DNA of 64,000 nt, taken from NCBI GenBank assembly GCA_021325275.1, contig JAJPHL010000068.1:124001-188000 (forward strand), given 5' to 3'. Of this stretch, positions 9,103-17,217 are shown piece by piece. Positions within the stretch are counted from its first letter, which is position 1, and the number at the start of each line of letters is the position of its first letter. This stretch comes from Terriglobia bacterium. GTDB lineage: Bacteria > Acidobacteriota > Terriglobia > JAJPHL01. A program made the position numbers and the translations under genes. Below the pieces are notes generated by a model. That model did not search any database and was not told the DNA's origin. It saw nothing but the letters and a program-made list of their open reading frames with translations.

Positions 9103-9359
9103 TATTTCACGTGCCGCACAATCCGGCTGCCAACCGCTTTGGCCATGCGATTCTGCGGCGGCGCGGCGGCGCGGGTGGTGTCGAGCCGTTCAAAGTATGC
9201 CATCAGGTCGGAGCCATGATGGGGCGTGGGAGCGTTGGTCCAGCGAATTCCCATGCCGTGCAAGCGGACTTGGTCGGCCTCCATCTCCGCTTCCCTCAAG
9301 AATGCTAAAAAAACTTTCGCCCAGGCGACTTCGCTTTGAATGGTTCCTGCCATGTACAT
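9102..9359 (-). CDS. Small hypothetical protein
   Basis: 85 residues from MYMAGTIQSEVAWAKVF. Composition (W, R, H, E spread evenly) and the absence of a better frame make it a plausible real gene, but there are no recognisable motifs and no clear ribosome-binding site. It ends against the inverted heptad-repeat block. A chance frame cannot be excluded. Confidence 0.4.
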   Translation of the reverse strand: MYMAGTIQSEVAWAKVFLAFLREAEMEADQVRLHGMGIRWTNAPTPHHGSDLMAYFERLDTTRAAAPPQNRMAKAVGSRIVRHVK

Positions 9360-9531
9360 AAGATTAGAATCCCCCAATCATTACGAGAATCAGTTTCGCA
9401 GATTTCTTTCTGCGGAACAATAGTACTAACCCAAAAATTTCGGCGGTGCTGATGTTCCATTACTTTAGCGGCGCGGTTCCAGTACTTCGTAACGGATGTG
9501 GACACGCGGTGGTTAACACCGATCCCCATGT

Positions 9532-9537
9532 TATCCT
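9532..9537 (+). promoter_or_regulatory. -10 box TATCCT, leaderless start
   Basis: TATCCT, then CACGAA, then ATG at 9544. No Shine-Dalgarno sequence is present. The 9360-9531 stretch before it holds no gene or structure that I can support. Confidence 0.45.
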
Positions 9538-9543
9538 CACGAA

Positions 9544-10440
9544 ATGGCCTACTGCTCCTCGTGTGGAAATCCGATTGGTGATACGGCTCGTTTCTGTACT
9601 TCGTGTGGACGACCGGCCGGTGCTGTGCCCGCCGCCCCGACAACCGGCGCGCCTCCGCCTCCTCCGCCGATGGCCGCGCCACCCATCTCGTACCGCATCG
9701 AGGGAAGCAACCTTCAGATGTTGCGGGTGAAGCTGACGCCGGGTCAGGAAGTTTTCGCCGAAGCCGGCAAGATGGTTTACAAGACCAACTCCGTGGCGTG
9801 GGAGTCGCGCGCGTCGGGCCAGGGAATCGCCGAAAAAATCATTGGCATGTTGAAGCGCAAGCTCACCGGCGAGTCGCTGTTCTTCACGTATTTCCGCTGT
9901 CTCGCAGGCGAAGGCGAGGTGGGTTTCGCGGGATCGTATCCGGGCAAGCTCGAATGCGTGGAGCTGGCGCCGGGGCAATCGTTTCTCGCGCAGCGCGACG
10001 CGTTCATTTGCGCGGAAAACGGCGTGAGCTTCTCGGTCGCGTTCGTGAAGAAACTCGGCGCGGGATTCTTCGGCGGCGAAGGATTCATTCTCGAGCAATT
10101 CACAGGTCCCGGAAAAGTCTTCATCCACGGCGGCGGCGACTTCGTGCCGTTCAATCTCAAGCCGGGCGAAACGATTCAAGTGGATTGCGGGTGCATCGTC
10201 GGTTTCGATTCCACCGTCGACTACGACATTCAACTGGCCGGCGGCATCAAGACCGCCATTTTCGGCGGCGAAGGTTTGTTCCTCGCCACGCTCACCGGTC
10301 CCGGCCGCTGCATCGTGCAAACCTTGACGCTGGCGCGGCTGCGCCGCGAACTCGGCACGAATGAACATCACGGCGGCGAGGAAAAGAGTCCGTTGCAGGC
10401 GCTCGGTGGTCTCGCGGATGTTTTCTCGAGCGAGGATTAA
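9544..10440 (+). CDS. AIM24/TIGR00266-family protein with N-terminal zinc ribbon
   Basis: 298 residues. Residues 1-22 form a zinc ribbon (CSSCG ... CTSCG), followed by a Pro/Ala linker and a ~220-residue beta-helix-like domain typical of AIM24/TIGR00266 (YRIEGSNLQMLRVKLTPGQ, EAGKMVYKTNSV, GEGEVGFAGSYPGKLECVEL). The family has a mitochondrial relative needed for inner-membrane organisation; bacterial function is unsettled. Its TAA stop shares the palindrome TTAA with the stop of the convergent PQQ dehydrogenase. Confidence 0.85.
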   Translation: MAYCSSCGNPIGDTARFCTSCGRPAGAVPAAPTTGAPPPPPPMAAPPISYRIEGSNLQMLRVKLTPGQEVFAEAGKMVYKTNSVAWESRASGQGIAEKIIGMLKRKLTGESLFFTYFRCLAGEGEVGFAGSYPGKLECVELAPGQSFLAQRDAFICAENGVSFSVAFVKKLGAGFFGGEGFILEQFTGPGKVFIHGGGDFVPFNLKPGETIQVDCGCIVGFDSTVDYDIQLAGGIKTAIFGGEGLFLATLTGPGRCIVQTLTLARLRRELGTNEHHGGEEKSPLQALGGLADVFSSED

Positions 10441-12035
10441 CGGGTAGCGTCCAACGCAAACGTAAAAATCGCGTGACCCGCGGCGACGGCGACGAATTGC
10501 CGTCCGCGATCCAGGTAGGAAATCGGATTCGCGGTGATCGCGCCGCCGGTGGCGAATCGCCAGAGTGGTTTTCCGGTGCGTGAATCGAGCGCGAAGAAGT
10601 GGCCTTCGTTCGATCCGCCGAAAACGACGCCGCCCGCCGTTGAGAGTAATCCTGCCCAGGGCGGGGAATGCAGCGGAAATTCCCAGCGCGTTTCTCCGGT
10701 CAGCGCATTGAGTGCTTTCACCGAGCCGCCCGGCTCGACTCCCGGCAATCCGCGCATCCCGCCGGCGCTGTAGTAGAATCCCGCTCGATATTCCGGCGTT
10801 CCTTTATAGATGATGGTTCCTTCCTCGCGCAGCGTCACAAACAATGTTCCCAGTGCCGCGTCGTATGAAGGACTAAACCAGTTTGTCGCGCCGTGCAGTC
10901 CCGGATAAATCTGCGTTCCCGGCTCGGTTGGCTCGATGCCGGGACGCGCGATCGGCCGCCCATGAGCGTCTAAACCGTCGGCCCACGTTTGCTTGGCATA
11001 CTCTTTGCCGAGCAAATACTCACCCGTCGCGCGATCGAGCAAATAGTAAAATCCATTGCGATTCGCGACGGCCACCAAGCGCCGCTGCCGGCCTTTCCAG
11101 AGCCCGTCGAAGAGAACAGGCACATGGTTCGCGTCCCAATCGTGCGTGTCGTGCGGGCTGAACTGAAAATGCCAGCGCATCGTGCCGCTCGTCGCGTCGA
11201 CCGCGATTAAACTGGCGGAAAACAGATTGTCGCCCGCGCGCTCTTCGCCGTTATAGTCGGGTCCCGGATTACCGGTTCCCCAGTAAATCAGATTCAACTC
11301 GGGATCATAGCTGCCGGTCACCCAGGTGGGCGCCGAGCCGTGTATCCAACTGTCGCCGGACCACGTCTCAGCGCCCTTTTCGCCGGGCGCGGGCACCGTC
11401 CACAATCGCCATAAGCGGGCGCCGGTGCGCGCGTCGTAGGCGTCGAGAAATCCACGGATGCCGAATTCGCCGCCCCCGATTCCCGTGACGATTTCATCGG
11501 GTGCGCCGTTTTGCCCTGGGATCACGAGCGGCGCACCGGTGCTCGAGTGTCCCGTTTGGTAGTCGGCGAGCGTCACGTCCCACAGTTGACGGCCCGTCAC
11601 GGCGTCGATCGCCAGCAAGTGCGCATCGAGTGTCGCGATGTACAGTGTTCCACCGAGAATCGCGAGGCCGCGATTCACTTGTCCGCAACATAAGTGCACG
11701 TCGGCAGGCACGGGCCGTTTAAAGAACCACAGCGGGCGGCCCGTACGCAGGTCAAGTGCCGTGACATTGCTGGGCGGTTCGGAGATGTACATCACACCGC
11801 TCGCGACGAGCGGCGACGTTTCGAACGCGCTCAAATCTTGAATCTGATAGATCCACTCCGGACGCAATCGCGCGACGTTCGTCGCGTTAATTTGCCGAAG
11901 CGGCGAGTGTCGTTGACCGTCGTAAGTGCGCGAGTACGTGAGCCAGTCGCCGGGCGGAGGATTGAGCAGGAGCTTTGGCGTGACTTGCGACGCCAGGGCC
12001 GCCGCCAGCAGCAGGAGGAAACACGCGCGCTTCAT
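10437..12035 (-). CDS. PQQ-dependent alcohol dehydrogenase, lanthanide-type active site predicted
   Basis: 532 residues with a signal peptide (first ~16 residues) and the eight-bladed quinoprotein propeller. Vicinal cysteines C116-C117 (LCCGQ) match the PQQ-stacking disulfide; YWGTGNPGP is the conserved calcium/PQQ motif; PHDTHDWDAN places D299 as catalytic base and D301 two residues on, the extra Asp that marks lanthanide-using XoxF/ExaF-type enzymes. Periplasmic oxidation of an alcohol or aldehyde is inferred, with electrons passed to the cytochrome encoded just upstream; the genes overlap by ATGA. No heme-binding CXXCH lies inside this protein, so it needs the partner. Confidence 0.88.
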   Translation of the reverse strand: MKRACFLLLLAAALASQVTPKLLLNPPPGDWLTYSRTYDGQRHSPLRQINATNVARLRPEWIYQIQDLSAFETSPLVASGVMYISEPPSNVTALDLRTGRPLWFFKRPVPADVHLCCGQVNRGLAILGGTLYIATLDAHLLAIDAVTGRQLWDVTLADYQTGHSSTGAPLVIPGQNGAPDEIVTGIGGGEFGIRGFLDAYDARTGARLWRLWTVPAPGEKGAETWSGDSWIHGSAPTWVTGSYDPELNLIYWGTGNPGPDYNGEERAGDNLFSASLIAVDATSGTMRWHFQFSPHDTHDWDANHVPVLFDGLWKGRQRRLVAVANRNGFYYLLDRATGEYLLGKEYAKQTWADGLDAHGRPIARPGIEPTEPGTQIYPGLHGATNWFSPSYDAALGTLFVTLREEGTIIYKGTPEYRAGFYYSAGGMRGLPGVEPGGSVKALNALTGETRWEFPLHSPPWAGLLSTAGGVVFGGSNEGHFFALDSRTGKPLWRFATGGAITANPISYLDRGRQFVAVAAGHAIFTFALDATR

Positions 12036-12799
12036 TTGCGATCACCGCGCAAACTTGCGAGATACGCAACCACATCATCCAACTGCGCTTCGCTCAGGAC
12101 GCCTTTGTAGGCGGGCATCGGCGTCGCGCCCCAGTCCTTGTGCAGTTCCTTCAGTTCCGATTTCCAGAAGGAATGCAGTTGCCCGCTGTAGTCGCGAATC
12201 TGGATGGAAAACGCATCCTCATCGATGCGCGCTCCCACTACTCGCCGTCCCGAAGCCGTGACCACGCGCACCTGCAGGAAGTTTCCGGGAAATGAAATGT
12301 AGCGCTGGTAAACGATGAACTTGTCGGTGAGCGCGGATTTGGGATCGACGATGGCCTGTCGCAAGAAAGCCGCGTTGCGGCGCGCGCCGACGGTCGACAA
12401 ATCGGAGCCCACGTGGCCGCCTGAAACTCCGACCGCGTGGCATTGCAGACACTTCGCCTCGTTCCGAAATATTTGTTCGCCGCGTGCGGCATCGCCGCGC
12501 AATGTTTCCGGTTCCACGCGACCCAGCGCACGAACGTACTCGACGAGATCGCGTTGTTCACTCGCCGTCAGGCGTGTCGGCGGCATGCCCGTTCCCGCGA
12601 TTCCTCCGACGATCACCAGCCGGAGCGCTTCGTCGTCGGGCGCATGGAGAAGTCGCGGCGTCGCGAGATTCGCACCGATTCCGCCGTCGCCCGACTTCCC
12701 GTGGCACGGCGCGCAGTGCGCGAGAAAGAGGCGTTCGCCCGTTCCCGCCGCCAACAACACGGGGGAAATCAGCAACACCGCGAGCGCCGGCATTTTCAC
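12032..12799 (-). CDS. Exported diheme cytochrome c, partner of the PQQ dehydrogenase
   Basis: 255 residues with a signal peptide. Two heme c sites: CAPCH at 29-33 and CLQCH at 117-121, with GTGMPP and a later TPMPAY as likely Met-ligand loops. Between them the protein continues into a beta-rich stretch (FIVYQRYISFPGNFLQVRVV) and ends with a helical cytochrome segment. It precedes the dehydrogenase and overlaps it by four bases, so it is the likely electron acceptor. The start is GTG at 12799, fixed by the TATGAT box 6 nt upstream. Confidence 0.85.
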   Translation of the reverse strand: MKMPALAVLLISPVLLAAGTGERLFLAHCAPCHGKSGDGGIGANLATPRLLHAPDDEALRLVIVGGIAGTGMPPTRLTASEQRDLVEYVRALGRVEPETLRGDAARGEQIFRNEAKCLQCHAVGVSGGHVGSDLSTVGARRNAAFLRQAIVDPKSALTDKFIVYQRYISFPGNFLQVRVVTASGRRVVGARIDEDAFSIQIRDYSGQLHSFWKSELKELHKDWGATPMPAYKGVLSEAQLDDVVAYLASLRGDRK

Positions 12800-12805
12800 A
12801 TCGCC

Positions 12806-12815
12806 ATCATATACT
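12806..12815. promoter_or_regulatory. Overlapping divergent -10 boxes for two GTG genes
   Basis: Minus-strand TATGAT (12806-12811) ends 6 nt before the cytochrome GTG at 12799; plus-strand TATACT (12810-12815) ends 6 nt before the MutS-like GTG at 12822. The two boxes share two base pairs and the whole intergenic gap is 22 bp. Confidence 0.55.
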
Positions 12816-12821
12816 GAAGGC

Positions 12822-14645
12822 GTGGACGCTCACGCCGAGTACTCGACGCGCCGCGCCAAGGCCGGTGCCGATCTCGCCTCCGCCGACCGTTTATTCCGAA
12901 ACATTGGCAACGCGCGCCTCGCGATGATGATCGCCGCGTTCGCGTTGGCGTGGATGGCGTTTGTCAGCCACTGGTTTTCCGCGTGGTGGATCGCGGCGCC
13001 TGTCTCCGTCTTCGTCGCGTTGGCGATTTGGCACGAACGCGTTGTCGACGAGCAGCGCCGGGCATCCCGCACGGCGCGATTCTATGATTTAGGACTGGCG
13101 CGCCTGGAAGATCGCTGGGCCGGCGGCGGCGCGCAAGGCAAACGCTTTCAAGATCCCGATCATCTTTTTGCAAACGACGTCGATTTGTTTGGACGCGGAT
13201 CGCTCTTCGAACTCCTCTCGACCGTCCGCATGGCGTCAGGCGAAGCGACCCTCGCCGCTTGGCTTTCCAAGAGTTCGGCGACCGCGGATACGGTGCGCGC
13301 GCGCCAGCAGGCGGTGCGCGAATTATCCGAAAACCTGGCGCTGCGCGAGGATCTCGCGGTGATTGGTCCGGCTTCCGGACGCGAGATGGGAGATTCCGTC
13401 AACGAAGAATCGCTGGCGCAGTGGGGTGCCGCGCCGCCCATGGATTTCCCAGGCGGCGCAACGCTGCTGCTCTACGGAATTCCCGCGCTGACTCTAGGCG
13501 CAAGTGCCGCGTGGATTTTCGGTATCGCCGACGGGCGGCCGCTCCTGTTCGTGGGACTCGCCGCGCTGCTCGCGGCGAAGCACTTGCTCGACGCCTCGCA
13601 GCGAATCTTGGGAGCAGCCAATGCCGCATCGCGCGATCTTAAGGCCCTGGCGCCGTTGCTCGATCGACTGGAACGAGAGCCATTTCACGCGTCGCGGCTT
13701 CGCGAGTTGTCCGCGAAGTTAGCCGCGGAAGACAAGCCCGCGTCCCACGCGATCGAGCGACTTAACGCGTTGCTCGAGCGCCGCGAGTGGTCGGGGAACA
13801 TGATTTTCCAGATTCCCGCGCGATTTCTCCTCTGGGATGAGCATCACGCGGTGCTCGTCGAGCGCTGGCGCCGCCGTTGGGGACGGAATGTCGGCGAGTG
13901 GCTGGCGGTGGTCGGCGAGATGGAAGCGCTTTGCTCGCTGGCCGCGTTCACGCTGGAACATCCCGCCGCGGTTTTTCCTGAATTTGCCGAAGGAACGCTG
14001 TTCGACGGCGAAGGATTGCGACACCCCTTGCTGCCCGCCGCGCAAGCCGTTGCGAACGACGTACACATCGGTGAAGGCGGTTCGCAATTGTGGATCGTTT
14101 CAGGATCGAACATGAGCGGCAAGAGCACTCTGCTGCGATGCGTGGCGTTGAACGCGGTCCTTGGGTGGGCCGGCGCGCCGGTTCTCGCGAAACGATTGCG
14201 TCTCTCACCGCTGGCCGTGGGCGCGTCGATTCGGGTGTTCGATTCGCTGCAAGACGGGCGATCGCTGTTCTACGCCGAGATCACGCGTCTCAGAAACATT
14301 CTCGATCTAACGAACAAAAGCGTGCCGGTGCTGTTTCTCATCGACGAATTGTTGCACGGTACCAACTCCCACGATCGCCGTCTCGGCGCGGAAGCCGTTT
14401 TGCGCGGTTTGATCGACCGAGGCGCGATTGGTTTGGTCACCACGCACGACTTGGCGCTGGCGGGCATCGCCGACGCGCTTGCGCCGCGCGCCCGCAACGT
14501 ACATTTTGAAGATCAACTCGTCGGCGGCGCGATGCACTTCGATTATCGCTTGCGCGATGGCGTGGTGACGCACTCCAACGCGTTAGAACTGATGAAATCC
14601 GTCGGGCTTATTGAACCGCAGATGAACGCAGATGAACGCAGATAG
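12822..14645 (+). CDS. Membrane-anchored MutS-family ATPase
   Basis: 607 residues from GTG. Residues ~25-65 hold two closely spaced hydrophobic helices (IAAFALAWMAFVSHWFSAWWIAAPVSVFVALAIW) and a second pair follows near residues 210-250, so the protein is probably membrane-bound. The second half has the MutS lever/clamp helices and ATPase: Walker A SGSNMSGKST, Walker B LFLIDELLHGTNS, and a terminal signature near TTHDLALAG. There is no mismatch-recognition domain I and no C-terminal Smr domain, so it is neither MutS1 nor MutS2. The last nine codons (PQMNADERR) lie in an intergenic repeat. Role in DNA repair is unproven. Confidence 0.8.
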   Translation: MDAHAEYSTRRAKAGADLASADRLFRNIGNARLAMMIAAFALAWMAFVSHWFSAWWIAAPVSVFVALAIWHERVVDEQRRASRTARFYDLGLARLEDRWAGGGAQGKRFQDPDHLFANDVDLFGRGSLFELLSTVRMASGEATLAAWLSKSSATADTVRARQQAVRELSENLALREDLAVIGPASGREMGDSVNEESLAQWGAAPPMDFPGGATLLLYGIPALTLGASAAWIFGIADGRPLLFVGLAALLAAKHLLDASQRILGAANAASRDLKALAPLLDRLEREPFHASRLRELSAKLAAEDKPASHAIERLNALLERREWSGNMIFQIPARFLLWDEHHAVLVERWRRRWGRNVGEWLAVVGEMEALCSLAAFTLEHPAAVFPEFAEGTLFDGEGLRHPLLPAAQAVANDVHIGEGGSQLWIVSGSNMSGKSTLLRCVALNAVLGWAGAPVLAKRLRLSPLAVGASIRVFDSLQDGRSLFYAEITRLRNILDLTNKSVPVLFLIDELLHGTNSHDRRLGAEAVLRGLIDRGAIGLVTTHDLALAGIADALAPRARNVHFEDQLVGGAMHFDYRLRDGVVTHSNALELMKSVGLIEPQMNADERR

Positions 14646-14697
14646 AAACGGATTCGGAATTTGTCTTATCTGCGTTGATCTGCGTTCATCTGCGGTT
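14614..14697. repeat. Long hairpin repeat of CGCAGATGAA units between convergent genes
   Basis: The 30 bases at 14614-14643 and the 30 at 14668-14697 are inverse complements with one mismatch, built from 10-bp GAACGCAGAT units, with a 24-bp loop. It covers the 3' end of the MutS-like gene, whose stop is at 14643-14645, and reaches the stop of the fucosidase gene. Confidence 0.85.
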
Positions 14698-16025
14698 TAA
14701 GCTTTCCCGCGCGGACGATTTTTTCTCACGTAATCCGTATCCTGATGCGGCTCGCCGTCGCATTCAATCGCAATCGTGGTGACCGGCGAATCCGGCGCAA
14801 TGGCCGGCAAACCCGTGAGATGCGTGCGGAAATCGTCGGGTTGGCTGATCGCAACGTTCGCGCCCGTGCGCAGTAGTTTCGCGCTCTTCGCTTTCACGCG
14901 CAGTCCGGAAATCGACAATTCGTTGCCGGGCCAGAAATGCACGTGCATGTAGAGCGTGTTTCCGCTGCGCGTGAACGACGCGTAGTTCGATCGACGGACC
15001 TGGCATGGTTCGGACTTGTAGATCGCGTCGCCATTTCCGGCGATCCATTTTCCGACTTCCGTGAAGATACGCACCGACTCCTCGGGGATCGATCCGTCGC
15101 CGCGCGGTCCGATGTTCAGTAAATAGTTTCCGCCATCGTGTGCGCACGCGATCACGTTGCGCACCACGGTTTTCGCGGGCTTCCAATTGTCGTCGGCCGC
15201 TTGATAGCCCCAGCTATCGTTCAGCGTCATGCACGACTCCCACGCGCGGCCGCCCGTTTCGGCGCGGATGGTTTGCTCGGGCGTGGCGAAATCGCCGTCG
15301 AGCTTGTTGCGATTGTTCACGATGATGTCGGGTTGAAGCTCGAACACCATCTTGTTCATTTTTTCCGATTCCCAACCGGCGGCGTCCAGCGGCCACGCCA
15401 CGTCGTACCACAGCACGCCGATTTTTCCGTAATTCGTCAGCAGCTCGCGAATCTGCCCGTGAATATAATCCACAAATCGGCGGCGCGCGGCTTCATCGGA
15501 CGCGCACTTCGCGCCGTCGGGATGATGCCAGTCCATCAGCGAGTAGTAAAAGCCCGGCGTCAAACCTTCGGCGCGCGCGGCTTCCACGAATTCCTTTACC
15601 AGATCGCGGCCGGGACCTTGCTTCGGCGCGCAGTAGTCGGTGAGTTTCGAATCGAAGTGGCAGAAACCTTCGTGATGCTTGGTGGTCATCACCATGTATC
15701 GCTGTCCGGCGGCTTTCGCGAGCCGCGCCCAATCGCGTGCCGCGTTCGGCTTGGGTTTGAACTGCTTGGCGAGCTGTTCGTACTCGGCGACGGGAATCGC
15801 TTCGTTCTCCATCGCCCATTCGTGGCGTCCGCGGACGCTATAGAGTCCCCAGTGAATGAACATTCCGAACTTGGCCTGCTTCCACCACTGCATGCGGCGG
15901 TCGCGTGTGGCGGCCATTTGTTTTTCAATCGGCGACTGTGAGGCGGGTGGACCTTGTGATAGAAGCGGCAACGCCAATGGAGTAGCGGCCAAAGAGGACA
16001 GTGCGGTGCGGCGCGTGATCGTCAT
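14697..16025 (-). CDS. Alpha-L-fucosidase, GH29, Tat-exported
   Basis: 442 residues starting MTITRRTALSSL, a twin-arginine signal. GH29 hallmarks follow: QWWKQAKFGMFIHWGLYS, YMVMTTKHHEGFCHFDS, GFYYSLMDWHHPD, and GVLWYDVAW with the catalytic Asp nucleophile. The enzyme hydrolyses alpha-linked fucose from glycans, probably in the periplasm. The start at 16025 is preferred because a TATGCT box ends 7 nt upstream; an ATG at 16037 lies inside that box. The C-terminal ~100 residues form the usual beta-sandwich. Folding before export by Tat fits other acidobacterial glycosidases. Confidence 0.9.
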   Translation of the reverse strand: MTITRRTALSSLAATPLALPLLSQGPPASQSPIEKQMAATRDRRMQWWKQAKFGMFIHWGLYSVRGRHEWAMENEAIPVAEYEQLAKQFKPKPNAARDWARLAKAAGQRYMVMTTKHHEGFCHFDSKLTDYCAPKQGPGRDLVKEFVEAARAEGLTPGFYYSLMDWHHPDGAKCASDEAARRRFVDYIHGQIRELLTNYGKIGVLWYDVAWPLDAAGWESEKMNKMVFELQPDIIVNNRNKLDGDFATPEQTIRAETGGRAWESCMTLNDSWGYQAADDNWKPAKTVVRNVIACAHDGGNYLLNIGPRGDGSIPEESVRIFTEVGKWIAGNGDAIYKSEPCQVRRSNYASFTRSGNTLYMHVHFWPGNELSISGLRVKAKSAKLLRTGANVAISQPDDFRTHLTGLPAIAPDSPVTTIAIECDGEPHQDTDYVRKNRPRGKA

Positions 16026-16032
16026 GCGCTGT

Positions 16033-16038
16033 AGCATA
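16033..16038 (-). promoter_or_regulatory. -10 box TATGCT for the fucosidase gene
   Basis: Minus-strand TATGCT, then 7 nt, then ATG at 16025. It lies 64 bp from the divergent TATAAT box of the epimerase-like gene. Confidence 0.4.
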
Positions 16039-16102
16039 ACACCTTTTCTATAACGATAACTAGGGGCGGTTACGAGGCGGCGATCCGCGTGGCGCACTTC
16101 GG

Positions 16103-16108
16103 TATAAT
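16103..16108 (+). promoter_or_regulatory. Consensus -10 box TATAAT, leaderless start
   Basis: A perfect TATAAT followed by ACCCGCC and ATG at 16116. No -35 hexamer is evident at 17 bp upstream. The spacing puts the transcript start at the start codon. Confidence 0.55.
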
Positions 16109-16115
16109 ACCCGCC

Positions 16116-16697
16116 ATGACAGAGAAAGGTGTTCGTTCCACTCAAGAAGCCGCCGCGGCGCTGGAAAAAGTCGAGGGATTTACTTCGGCTGCACCGCGAC
16201 GGTCGCATACAACCGCCGAAGGAGTATTACGGCTCGATCCGATCGAAGGCGTTCGCTACCGCCTCACGCGACCGGTGTCGCATCGCCAAGGTCATCTCAC
16301 CGAAGTGTTCCGCACCGACTGGGGCGTGACCGAAGCGCCGATTGTCCAGATCAACATGACCAACACGTTTCCCTACGAAACCCGGGCGTGGGGATTGCAC
16401 CGCTACACCGTCGACCGCCTTTTCGCGGCCAGCGGTTCGCTTTGCATCGTTTGTTACGACGCGCGCCGCGAATCGCCGACCTTCGGCTGCGTCAACGAGT
16501 TTTTTCTCGGCGAGAGAAATCAGGGCTTGGTGGTGATTCCGCCGGGTGTCTACCACGGCTGGAAAAACATTGCCGACAGCGAAGCCGTGATTATCTCCAT
16601 GCCGAGCCGCCTCTACGAGTACGACGCTCCCGATCGCTGGGAATTGCCGTGGGATTCCGAAGAGGCCAAGGCGACGATTTCGTATCAATGGCCTTGA
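16116..16697 (+). CDS. dTDP-4-dehydrorhamnose 3,5-epimerase-like cupin protein
   Basis: 193 residues. The core matches the RmlC/WbtF-type cupin fold: GHLTEVFRTDW, VQINMTNTFPYETRAWGLH (the conserved His of RmlC lies in the RGLH-like WGLH), and LVVIPPGVYHGWKNI. These enzymes epimerise C3 and C5 of dTDP-4-keto-6-deoxy sugars. It stands alone, without rmlA, B or D, so a related sugar isomerase role is equally possible. Start at 16116 follows the TATAAT box; a longer frame would pass through that promoter. Confidence 0.7.
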   Translation: MTEKGVRSTQEAAAALEKVEGFTSAAPRRSHTTAEGVLRLDPIEGVRYRLTRPVSHRQGHLTEVFRTDWGVTEAPIVQINMTNTFPYETRAWGLHRYTVDRLFAASGSLCIVCYDARRESPTFGCVNEFFLGERNQGLVVIPPGVYHGWKNIADSEAVIISMPSRLYEYDAPDRWELPWDSEEAKATISYQWP

Positions 16698-16737
16698 GTC
16701 TGCAGAGCATTTGTTTTTTCGGGAGGAATTCTTCGAC

Positions 16738-17139
16738 ATGAGACCTTGGATTGCGATCGTAACGCTGGCCGCTGGAGTCATCTTGACCGCGCAGAATCCA
16801 CCGAGCACTGGGTGGGCGCGCGCCACACATAAATTGCCGGAGATGAACGGCAAGCAACTTCAGATCACGCAGGTCGAGGTACGCTACGCGCCGGGTCAAG
16901 CGTCTCCGTCGCATAGCCATTCGTGTCCCGTGCTGGTGCGCGTGGTGGAAGGCGCGGTGCGCTCGAAGGTGGACGAGGGTCCGGAGACGACGTACAAGGA
17001 AGGCGAGACTTTCTTCGAACCGCCCAACGGCACACATGCGGTCTCGCGCAATGCCAGCGACACGGTGCCCGCGAGAATCTTGGCGACTTTCGTTTGCGAT
17101 AGCGAAGGTCCGTTGACGAAGCCCGCGCCGGCGAAATAG
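16738..17139 (+). CDS. Exported cupin protein
   Basis: 133 residues with a signal peptide (WIAIVTLAAGVILTAQ). A single cupin_2 barrel follows: YAPGQASPSHSHSCPVLVRVVEG is motif 1 with the metal-binding HSH pair, and EGETFFEPPNGTHAVSRN is motif 2. A strong GGAGG stands 8-9 nt before the ATG, so this gene is translated in the leadered mode. It follows the epimerase-like gene by 40 bp and may be in its operon. Likely a small periplasmic metal-cupin; ligand unknown. Confidence 0.8.
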   Translation: MRPWIAIVTLAAGVILTAQNPPSTGWARATHKLPEMNGKQLQITQVEVRYAPGQASPSHSHSCPVLVRVVEGAVRSKVDEGPETTYKEGETFFEPPNGTHAVSRNASDTVPARILATFVCDSEGPLTKPAPAK

Positions 17140-17217
17140 CGGGCCAGGCAAGGGAAGACTTGTTCCTGCGTTCGGTAGAATTCCGATGTCGAAGTCTAGG
17201 GGCGCCCGGTAAAAACG

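Noticed and set aside
9305-9682. 125-codon minus-strand frame over the start of the AIM24-like gene
   Set aside because: Arg/His/Ser-rich, covers the -10 box and zinc ribbon of the plus-strand gene; shadow.
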